NCBI RefSeq assembly: GCF_000149955.1
Contig: NC_030987.1
Coordinates: forward strand, 2,881,236 to 2,945,235
From: Fusarium oxysporum f. sp. lycopersici 4287
Taxonomy: Eukaryota > Ascomycota > Sordariomycetes > Hypocreales > Nectriaceae
Direction: 5' to 3'
DNA length: 64,000 nucleotides
Part shown: piece after piece, positions 55,050 to 64,000 of the stretch
Layout of the letters: each line of letters begins with the position of its first letter
Position numbering within the stretch: position 1 is the first letter of the stretch
The notes under the pieces: generated by a model
Told to the model about the DNA's origin: nothing
The model's input: the letters and a program-made list of their open reading frames with translations, nothing else
Database searches by the model: none
Position numbers and translations under genes: made by a program

Positions 55050-57247
55050 ATGGCTGAACTCGACACTCTGGACATTGTCGTCCTCGGCGTTATCTTCCTC
55101 GGAACGGTCGCATACTTTACAAAGGGCAAGCTATGGGGTGTTACCAAGGACCCCTATGCGAATGGCTTCGCTGCCGGCGGCGCTTCTAAGCCGGGTCGCA
55201 CGAGGAACATCGTTGAGGCGATGGAAGAATCCGGCAAGAACTGTGTTGTCTTCTATGGTTCTCAGACTGGTACTGCTGAAGATTATGCTTCTCGCCTCGC
55301 CAAGGAGGGTAAGAGTCGATTCGGACTCAACACCATGATTGCCGATCTTGAGGACTACGATTTCGATAACCTGGATACCGTCCCTAGTGACAACATCGTC
55401 ATGTTCGTTCTCGCAACTTACGGCGAAGGCGAGCCTACCGATAACGCGGTCGACTTCTATGAATTCATTACCGGCGAGGATGCCAGCTTCAATGAGGGCA
55501 ATGATCCTCCTTTGGGCAACCTCAACTACGTTGCTTTCGGTCTCGGAAACAACACGTACGAGCACTACAACTCTATGGTCCGCAATGTTAACAAGGCTCT
55601 TGAGAAACTTGGCGCTCACCGCATCGGTGAAGCTGGTGAGGGTGATGATGGTGCTGGTACCATGGAAGAGGATTTCTTGGCCTGGAAGGATCCCATGTGG
55701 GAAGCCCTTGCTAAGAAAATGGGACTGGAAGAGCGTGAGGCCGTCTACGAGCCTATCTTTGCCATTAACGAACGCGACGACCTGACTCCTGAAGCCAATG
55801 AAGTGTATCTCGGTGAGCCCAACAAGCTGCACCTCGAAGGCACCGCCAAGGGACCATTCAACTCTCACAACCCCTACATTGCCCCTATCGCTGAATCTTA
55901 CGAGTTGTTCTCTGCCAAGGACAGAAACTGCCTCCACATGGAAATTGACATCAGCGGCTCTAACCTCAAGTACGAGACTGGAGACCATATTGCTATCTGG
56001 CCTACCAACCCTGGCGAAGAGGTCAACAAATTCCTGGATATTCTCGACCTCTCTGGCAAGCAGCACAGCGTTGTCACTGTCAAGGCTCTCGAGCCTACCG
56101 CCAAGGTTCCTTTCCCCAACCCTACAACCTACGATGCCATTCTGCGATACCACCTCGAGATCTGCGCTCCTGTGTCCCGTCAATTCGTCTCCACTCTCGC
56201 CGCTTTCGCTCCCAACGATGATATCAAGGCTGAGATGAACCGCCTTGGCAGCGATAAGGATTATTTCCACGAGAAGACTGGCCCTCATTACTACAATATT
56301 GCCCGTTTCCTCGCCAGCGTCAGCAAGGGCGAGAAGTGGACCAAAATCCCCTTCTCTGCCTTCATTGAGGGTCTCACCAAGCTTCAGCCCCGTTACTACT
56401 CTATTTCCTCCTCGTCTCTGGTTCAGCCCAAGAAGATCTCCATCACTGCCGTTGTTGAGTCCCAGCAGATTCCCGGCAGAGATGATCCTTTCCGTGGTGT
56501 TGCTACAAACTATCTTTTTGCCCTAAAGCAAAAGCAGAACGGCGACCCCAACCCTGCACCTTTCGGTCAGAGCTACGAGCTTACAGGCCCCCGCAACAAG
56601 TATGATGGCATCCACGTTCCTGTCCATGTTCGTCACTCCAACTTCAAGCTCCCCTCGGACCCCGGCAAGCCTATCATCATGATTGGTCCTGGTACTGGTG
56701 TCGCTCCCTTCCGCGGTTTCGTTCAGGAGCGTGCTAAGCAAGCCCGTGACGGTGTTGAGGTTGGAAAGACACTCTTGTTCTTTGGTTGCCGAAAGTCAAC
56801 AGAGGATTTCATGTACCAAAAGGAGTGGCAGGTAAGACAACATAGAACTCAATCGTTCGAGGCTTATACTAACTGTTTCTCAGGAATACAAGGAGGCTCT
56901 TGGCGATAAGTTTGAGATGATCACCGCCTTTTCTCGAGAGGGCTCCAAGAAGGTTTACGTCCAGCACCGACTTAAGGAGCGATCCAAGGAGGTCAGCGAC
57001 CTGCTCTCCCAGAAGGCTTATTTCTATGTCTGCGGTGATGCAGCCCACATGGCCCGTGAGGTCAATACCGTCTTGGCACAAATCATTGCCGAGGGACGTG
57101 GGGTGTCTGAGGCCAAGGGCGAGGAGATCGTGAAGAACATGAGGTCAGCGAACCAATACCAGGTATGTAGTGACTTTGTTACTCCCTCTCTACTGCACCG
57201 AAACCGCATATGCTAACTCAGAATTACAGGAGGATGTTTGGTCATAG
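55050..57247 (+). CDS. CPR1: NADPH-cytochrome P450 reductase
   Basis: Exons 55050-56831, 56884-57162 and 57230-57247 give 692 aa, the usual size. An N-terminal membrane anchor (about residues 7-24, LDIVVLGVIFLGTVAYF) holds it in the ER facing the cytosol. The FMN domain shows YGSQTGTAEDYASRL (from residue 69), ATYGEGEPTDNA and GLGNNTYEHYN. The FAD/NADP region shows PRYYSISSSS, MIGPGTGVAPFRGFVQER, GCRKSTEDFMYQ and YVCGDAAHMAREV. The last exon is only 18 nt and encodes EDVWS, supplying the C-terminal aromatic residue that stacks on FAD. It passes electrons from NADPH through FAD and FMN to P450s, for example CYP51 in ergosterol synthesis. Fungi may carry several CPRs; which paralogue this is cannot be told here. 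Confidence 0.96.
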
Positions 57248-60200
57248 AAAATGGGGCGAATGGCATACTAAATTTAAAGTCATCGGCGGCGATGACTCTT
57301 CAGGTTTCATGGTTGGTGTTCTGCTCTACTACCACTATGTTCGTGGTGGTGATATTTGACGAGCATACGAAGTAGACTCGAGGGTTTTCTTGCAGCAAAT
57401 TAGAGGGATGGTGTTAGGATGGCTTGGTACATTGCGGTATATGGTTTGCGGCATCTACATTGTTGTCATCGTTTGTAACCTGTCCAAGAGAGCGTTGGTT
57501 ATCTGCGCCGTAACAGCCTTTCTGCCACTTAGACACGGACTTGCCGACAGAAGCAAGTTTGTAAATCATCACCTCATGCTACCTTAGTAAAACGAACCAG
57601 GTATAAGATGTGAAGAATTAACACTCATGTCTGAAAAGTCGGACCAGAGTGGACATTTGGCCAATGCTACTATCGAGTATATGATGATGAATGAAGACAA
57701 ACGCTCCAATTCATCGTTTGTATGTGCAGTCATGGATGGGCCAACCCTTGCTGGTATTTGAGGGCGTGTTGATAGGGTATGTGCAACCCATCATACAGGG
57801 AGTAAGCCTACCCTGCACCACGGTGTGGATTAGGTCGCTGACAACGGGCTTGGGGATTTTCTCTCCCTTGCATATTGCAATCGTAAAACTTTATCTCTTT
57901 CCGTCAGTATGCATGAACGCTAGTTACTATATAGTTGATTCTCATTCAATATAAAATCCAACAACCCGGGACTTGGAAACTAGTCTATGTTATGGCTTTG
58001 GAGGATTTCATAAAACGATGTCAGGAGGGCCAAACCTGTGCATTTGAGCTATTGAAGGAGGTGGACTTTACAAGATGAACGGCTCGAGCAGGAAGCCGAG
58101 AGAATTCAAGTACATATTGACTCCTGTTGGTCACAAGGTTGTCACAAAACACTGCAGGGATGCTGATAATTGTACTCATATACTTGAACGTACTTCATTC
58201 CGACCACGACAACATATGACGAAGTTGTAGCCAGAACTTCACTCAAGATAACTCCAGCAGACGATCGAGATAGGAAAGACCAGGTATTGAATTGCTTTCA
58301 AATCCTCCATGAATATAAGCTCGTTTATTTATTTTGGTATATATATATATTTAGAAAACCAAGCTCTTTGGCTCACTGATTTGCAAAATCTCGTGAAGAA
58401 TTCTATGAGTCTTTGTTATTCCAGGGGCTGCAGAACCTGGATACGTAGGATGGCAACATAAAGAAAGAGAAATGGTCGAGATATTCACTTTACGGCCAGT
58501 AGCCGTCCCGGGTATTGATTCAAAGTGTGGCGCAGCTGAAACTTGACTAAAAAGAAATTCATCAAACGCATGCACAGCCAATACAAGACAAGCTGAGCGG
58601 TTGTTGGAGGTGCAAACTGGACGAATACAAAAGAGCACATGAAAAGCAATATGTGATCTCACAGGCCACACATACTAGACAAATCAAGAGCTAGAAAGCT
58701 GATACTCAAATACGAATAAGGATTAGAAAGCATCACAAACATGCAGCTTGCAGTGACATGCATACCTAGGTGTTCATGGAATAGGATGACAAACATGCAC
58801 GCCTGGTCTGACAAGATCTTGCATCCTCTTCTGCGAATCAGAGCACGAGACATTGGGAAAATGACCACAAGAGAGGCCGATATGTGAGCTCGAACGAGCG
58901 GCCAGGAAATGATTGATTTGGCTCGTGTGGGAGACCTGTTTGTCGCCCTGGAGCCATGCCGCAAAATACCTGCCTAGAGGTATACAGAACACACTCTTAT
59001 AAAGAGACATCTTGTACACTCTCCAATACAGTTGTCTTCGTACTTCAGCTGGGGCCCAAGGCATCTCTCAGCATATACAAGAAAAGGCTTCAGATCCAGA
59101 GCACTTCAGCTATCTAGGTACTGACCTTGGACATATTGACTTTCCGTAACAAGTCTCATTGCTTCTGCGTGTTTATGACCTGGTACACATCTACGAAACA
59201 CTTACATTAACTACACTAAAAGCCGACTTGAGGAATCCACGCAGGTATGTTGCTTTGATTCAAACTGCTTTCATCAGTCACCACAATAGTCTCTTCCTAT
59301 TCACTTGCGTTTCACGGGCTCTAATTCGGGCCTTTCCTGCTCCTTAGCTTCATGGGTTTCAACAATGCGTTTCCTTAATCACCGACCTGATGCTCTCCGT
59401 GCTGTTCATGCTGATATCTGGAAAGCCTCGGTCCTCGCACGAATTTCACCACTACCTAAGTACCCATCGCTCTGGCACGCATTTGACAACAGAACAATAG
59501 ACAGGCAACGTGACTATCATTGCAGATTATTCTAGACCATACATAAGGTACATAATTGTTCTGATCTTCACCTAAGGTATAATACCCCTTTTCATTGCCC
59601 AAGCCTAATATTGGCAAGCTCGTTCTACAAACTTGGGAAGTGCTTCCTTCCAATATCATTGTCTGAAAGTGGCAGGCAGGACCTCATTTCGCAGCTCTTG
59701 CCAGCTACAACAAATAATTCACCTTCCTAAGATTGACACTGCCAGAAATCCTGAGGTTGTCAGAGGGTCCGCATTGAATTTCTTTTCTTCCTCTCCTTCT
59801 TATTATTCCTCCCCATTGTTCAAGATTCATCCAAATCATCTTTCATCCGACCTTACCATCTTACATACCCATTCGACCTTCTCACTCAACATCAGCAGTG
59901 TTTTGGCAACATTTTTTGCGTGGAAATAGGTCTTACTGATAGCATCATTCTTGCCTCTTTCTCAACTGCAGAAGGTCCTTCCTCTTTCATCAGTATACCT
60001 CTTTCCGACATCATCATTTTTGTGCACTATTAGGTAGGTGCTTGCTTCATCCTTTCTCTTCCTCCATCTTCCTCTACATCTTCCCTCCTCTCCTCTCTTC
60101 CTCTCTTTGTCTTCTTCATCTTCTTTCACAGACCTCATTCAACGCTCCTCATACCTCCAATCTCTTCTGTACTCCATCTTGCACGCTATCGTGGCTAATT

Positions 60201-60749
60201 TACTTACTCTCGCTTCATCTCAGTCTTGGTACCCCAGAGTTCGTCATCATCGGCTTCTTTCAGCCTGCTTTGTCCATCAACTGCTTGATCATCATTCAAG
60301 CCCTTGAGGTATGTTTGCTCCAGATCTTTGCCCTAGTCACTCTGTTTTCACATATTCACTCGTTTCTCTCGTCAATGAAATACAAGGTTGTCAGAATATT
60401 GTTCGTCCCATATACTCAGTGTTGGATTCTCTGTTAGAATCCTTGGGAGCATCTTTTCTACTCATTTACCATGCCCTCTTGTCGTCACCCACACATGCAT
60501 TTCTCAACTGACAACTTGGATACAGCCAGATTTTCACACATCCATCGATTATTCGCATCTTGCACTGCTTTTTGCAGCCGATCTGTTGCTTGTGAGGTAA
60601 GATGTTTGCAGTTCCTCTTCTGGATGTTCAATCTGGTGCAGCATTATTCCTTTTCATCTTCGAGCCCAACCAAGTCCGGGCCTTCATCATCACCAAATGA
60701 CAAATCGTCTGACACCTGCATAGATATCTCAGTCATACATTCTCATTCA
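57248..60749. other. long intergenic region: CPR 3' flank and long leader of the RRM gene
   Basis: This is 3.5 kb without a convincing gene. 57.25-59.6 kb holds only short frames on both strands and a small TA run at 58338-58350. From about 59.8 kb the plus strand is strongly C/T-rich. GTAGGT-, GTATGT- and GTAAGA-type donors (near 60034, 60309 and 60598) and CAG acceptors suggest introns in a long 5' UTR. Confidence 0.55.
58338..58350. repeat. TA dinucleotide run
   Basis: This is thirteen bases of alternating T and A, a short microsatellite in intergenic DNA. Confidence 0.8.
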
Positions 60750-62708
60750 ATGGCGACCATGGAACCGACCACTGGTGTAGCGCCTTTCCTCTCCAACCAG
60801 CCTGATAGGCGACCTCAGCATCTCGCTATACCTGCCTCTACCGATCACAATGCTTTGTTGGGCCACTTTCAGGGGTTGAGCCTTACGGGCATGACTTTGC
60901 CTGCTCCCCAGGGTGCTCCCGTTCCCATGCCACCACCCTACATGGTTTCTCCCGATGGACTCATTCTTGCCTCCATGCCAGGTTCCCAGTCGGTTGCCAT
61001 TAACCACCCAAATGAATCGACCTATCCTGGTTACCAGATGAATGGAGCCTATGCCAACCCATATGCTCTATCCGGTCCACTCGTCCCCTTCACTCCTGCT
61101 CGCGCCAATGCTGGACATCCTCGCGGTGATCGAACTCAGTCCGAAGTTCCTGGCTTGGAGAACCGCCGCGGCTCCTACTCGACCACAGAGTCCGCGCCTG
61201 CTACCCCCTTCTACGGGAGCTGGCCAAATCGTGAGCATGGTCCACGAGTTCACAGCGATCGATCAGCGTACACAACTCCTTCTCCCCATCAACTCCTCGG
61301 CTCTCACCACGTCGAAGCTACGACTAAGACAAAGCCTTCTCCAGTGTCTGATCACGTCCTGGATGAGATTTTGGCAAAGGAACCTGCCATCCCTACGGCA
61401 GTTCCTGCAGTTTTCACTCCTGCAGGTCAGATGAAGAGCCTTGAACAAAGCCTCGAAAATCGAATCCCCGGCAACCGCAATGTCTATATCCGTGGCCTTT
61501 ACCCGACCACCGATGATCAAACCCTCTATCAATTCACTTCCCGTTTTGGTGAAGTCGAGACTTCCAAAGCTATCATTGATACTGCCACCGGTGCGTGCAA
61601 AGGGTAAGTTTCGTTGCGCAAACCTTTGAACAAACAATGACTAACAAAGACAAGATTTGGCTTCGCAAAGTTCTTTGACGTTGCTCACTCTGAGATGTGC
61701 ATTCGCGGATTCCATCGTCTTGGATACGAAGTCGGCTTTGCTAGGGCATGTTCCCCCAACCCATGGATGAGTGTTGAGAAGGGTAAACTGACATTTGTTC
61801 AGGAGTCTTTCAACTCTCGTCTCAAGGCTGAGGGCGACGACGACTCTACCAACCTGTACATCTCGAATCTTCCTAAGTCTCTGACAGAGGTGGTACGTTT
61901 TGGAAACAATGGCTCAATATTTTCTAAAGCCTCTAACTGCTACCAGGAACTTGGCGCCATTTTCAGGGATTATACCATCTTGTCCAGCAAGATCCTTCGC
62001 GATAGTATGGGGAACAGCCGTGGTGTCGGTTTCGCTCGGTAGGTGCGGAGGGCCAAGGATGAGTGTATGTGGCTAACAGAAGTACAGCTTTGAGAACCGA
62101 GACATTTGCGATGATGTTATCGAGAGGTTCCATGGTTCGAGTGTTGGCGATGAAGGACTTCTCATGAACATTCGCTACGCTGACACTCCAGCTCAGAAGG
62201 AGTTGAAGCGAGTCACCGCTGAGCGTCGCCAGTTCCGAACGAACGAGTACAACATCGGAGCCTACGGCACTCCCCTCGTCGGCTATGGTGGCTCCATGTA
62301 CCCTTACCACGCCCAGAACCGACGAGCAGCCATCCCTATCACCCGGCTGTAAGTTCTAATGCACATTGTTTTCTTACATGAGTTGACATTTTCCCAGTCC
62401 CATGCCCCCGGCTCCATCTGTGTCCGATACCAACAATGAGACTCGACGCCTGGCTTCTCAGCGTCAATCCATTGGGTATGAGACAGGGTTGCCCTGAGGT
62501 TCTGTGACTTTCTTCTAACCCTTGGTATAGGACGGCTGCTATCGGGAGCACCGATGAAGTGATTGCCACACCCGCACCATCTGAATGCGACGAGAACGCC
62601 ACCGTTCACGTAGATGCAATGGTGGCTGGCTCATCCTTCGATGCGTCCCCTTCAATCAAGAAGGACATCAAGAAGGACGTAAAGAGGGAGATCCAGAAGG
62701 AGGTCTAA
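60750..62708 (+). CDS. RNA-binding protein with two RRMs, MSSP/RBMS-like
   Basis: Exons are 60750-61603, 61655-61892, 61947-62038, 62088-62348, 62398-62475 and 62531-62708, all in phase, giving 566 aa. The N-terminal ~230 residues are Pro/Ser/Gly-rich. RRM1 (about 255-330) has NVYIRGLYPTTDDQTLYQF and GFGFAKFF split by an intron. RRM2 (about 345-420) has NLYISNLPKSLTEV, ELGAIF and SRGVGFARFENRD. This tandem pattern, with NLYI-L and ILRD-GVGFAR, resembles animal RBMS/MSSP proteins and fungal relatives; the role is probably mRNA binding or control, by inference. The C-terminus is polar with a Lys-rich end (KKDIKKDVKREIQKEV). The start MATMEPTT at 60750 is preferred; the frame is open upstream to an ATG at 60471, but that stretch looks like untranslated sequence. 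Confidence 0.87.
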
Positions 62709-63096
62709 GATCTCGAACTGCCAACAGTTGAAATGGATTCTGTCTGGCTGGTGACGCCGGAACCCGCGCTTTCATTTATAATTTATCTCTCGTTTCCCCC
62801 CTTCTTCTTGGAGTGTTTGGCTCAAGCATCGACAGTGTAGCCATCGCGGAACATCTTATGGTCTGGGGTAGCTGTTACACTCGAGGAATTCATGCCATGA
62901 TATGATGTCATGAGCTTTTGTAGTTTAGATTCGGGGGCATTCGTGCCATAAAAGTCAGAGGAGGGCGTTTAGAGAGAATTTTCTTAATGTCATAGAATTC
63001 CTTCAATTATTTTGAGTCGCAGATTTGTTGTGAACGAAGATATGCTTGGCATGGCCTTAGTAAGCCTTCTAAGATATGGGTATCATTGTATTTCAT
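62709..63096. other. convergent 3' region between the RRM gene and RIO2
   Basis: Both genes end here. No other feature is seen. Confidence 0.6.
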
Positions 63097-64000
63097 TCAT
63101 ACTGTCAATTTTGACATACTATCCTCTACCATATCCTCCTTCGAAGCCATAGCATCGTCGCCAAGCAGACCGCCTGATACCTGGCCATCATGAGGGTATT
63201 CTGTGTTATCTGCATCACTGTTTTCACTTTCTTCATCTTCGTCATTGTCGTCATCTTCATCTTCATCGTCTTCGTCCCCACTATGTTGAGCCGTTTGATC
63301 CCCCTTCTCCTTGATAGCAGCCTCAAGATCTTTCAACATCCTCTTTGTAAAGCCAGAAGCCTCTACTGTAGCGTCGAGTCGTTTCACGCCATCCTTCCCT
63401 ACTGTCTTTTTCGCATGCCTGAAAAAGGGGCCGGGTTCTGTTGGAACAAAGTGAAATCTGCGCTCAAAGAAGCGCTTGATGCAGTTCACGTCTCGATCAA
63501 AGTACATCTCGGCATTTTGATGTTCCATGGAAATCATTTGGGGGAAGTCAATGATGACAGGCTCGAGTGTAAGGGTCTCCTCTCCATCCTCAGATTTGGT
63601 AACGTTCTCCTTGATCAAGATGTTGAATTCATTGAAATCACCATGAATCAGTCCTTGTTTGGCGAGTCGGAGGATCAAGGCAATGAGATCAGCGTACAAA
63701 GATGCCGGATCAGGAACCTCCGCTATCTGTCGGAGAGGGAAAGCGTCTATTAACGACATGACAATTGTGTGCCGTGATTGTGCGATGGGCTCGGGGACGG
63801 GGAAGCCTTCTTCACGTAGAGCCTTCATGAAAGCAAACTCTTTCATGGCAGCGAGCCGTGAAAGATACATCCATGATCCAGATTGTCGATTCTTAAGGTA
63901 GTCTCGATTCGATTTGACGGTTCGGAAAGAAATTCGGCCCAGTCGATGGATTTTGAGGACTCGTTGGGTGCCGCTATGATCTGCCACAACCATAATATCA
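63097..64000 (-). CDS. RIO2: RIO2 atypical protein kinase, C-terminal part (5' end outside window)
   Basis: The visible 300 codons run from the right edge to the stop at 63097 and hold most of the RIO kinase domain: the ATP-binding lysine region LKIHRLGRISFRTVKSNRDYL, the catalytic loop LIHGDFNEFNILI, and the metal-binding loop VIIDFPQMIS. The C-terminal tail contains an Asp/Glu-rich run typical of Rio2. The N-terminal winged-helix domain and first exon(s) lie beyond the window; the ATG-like codon at 63993 is internal (preceded in frame by Asp-Ile). Rio2 acts in late 40S ribosome maturation in the cytoplasm, using ATP hydrolysis for release from pre-40S particles. Confidence 0.95.
   Translation of the reverse strand, partial: DIMVVADHSGTQRVLKIHRLGRISFRTVKSNRDYLKNRQSGSWMYLSRLAAMKEFAFMKALREEGFPVPEPIAQSRHTIVMSLIDAFPLRQIAEVPDPASLYADLIALILRLAKQGLIHGDFNEFNILIKENVTKSEDGEETLTLEPVIIDFPQMISMEHQNAEMYFDRDVNCIKRFFERRFHFVPTEPGPFFRHAKKTVGKDGVKRLDATVEASGFTKRMLKDLEAAIKEKGDQTAQHSGDEDDEDEDDDNDEDEESENSDADNTEYPHDGQVSGGLLGDDAMASKEDMVEDSMSKLTV

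Noticed and set aside
55131..56288. 385-codon frame antisense to the P450 reductase
   Set aside because: It is the reverse-strand shadow of a highly biased gene (third-position C). It begins at an ATG by chance, has no motif, and no promoter is visible at its start.
58351..59064. Three overlapping minus-strand frames in the long intergenic region
   Set aside because: They occupy different frames, cannot be joined by good splice sites into one product, and show no motif.

Overview
This is eukaryotic nuclear DNA from a filamentous ascomycete. Genes are dense and on both strands, introns are mostly 45-70 nt with GTAAGT-type donors, promoters and leaders are pyrimidine-rich, and nearly every recognisable product is a conserved fungal housekeeping protein. 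Codon use and protein character suggest Sordariomycetes, probably Hypocreales (Fusarium-like); that is an inference, not something proven here. No mobile element, CRISPR array, rRNA or convincing tRNA was seen, and no secondary-metabolite or other accessory cluster. A 459-base run of N and one clear 1-base frameshift suggest a draft assembly.

Layout, left to right. 1-6.3 kb: the 3' end of DNA topoisomerase II, TAP42, and a large fungal protein of unknown function. 7.8-11.6 kb: a five-exon YVC1-type TRP channel. 11.6-17.2 kb: gene-poor, with one candidate small membrane protein and a strong hairpin. 17.2-24.1 kb: a GYP5-like RabGAP interrupted by the N gap, then a reticulon (RTN1) carrying a frameshift. 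24.7-28.3 kb: the ribosome-assembly GTPase BMS1. 29.6 kb: a small spliced gene with a TATA box. 30-36 kb: DASH subunit ASK1, a GCP6-like gamma-tubulin complex protein and the NuA4 subunit EAF7. 36.2-40.2 kb: an RRN5-like SANT protein and the mitochondrial helicase IRC3, divergent from a shared 346-bp promoter. 41.1-44 kb: an unrecognised protein with an in-frame UAG, and the mitochondrial RRG7. 44.5-52.5 kb: the very large morphogenesis protein TAO3/PAG1. 55-57.2 kb: NADPH-cytochrome P450 reductase. 60.7-62.7 kb: an MSSP/RBMS-like RRM protein. 63.1 kb to the right edge: RIO2 kinase (partial).

The genes do not form one pathway. Loose themes are ribosome production and growth control (TAP42, BMS1, RRN5-like, RIO2), the spindle (ASK1 and GCP6-like, tandem neighbours), membrane traffic and ER (GYP5-like, RTN1, CPR) and mitochondrial upkeep (IRC3, RRG7). 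The observations most worth checking are the UAG with an 88-codon open extension, the RTN1 frameshift and 22-nt microexon, the 4-nt first coding exon of TAO3 with a uORF ending 2 nt before it, the identical TTATCGATAA palindromes upstream of TAP42 and BMS1, and the small gene whose stop codon lies inside a consensus splice donor.
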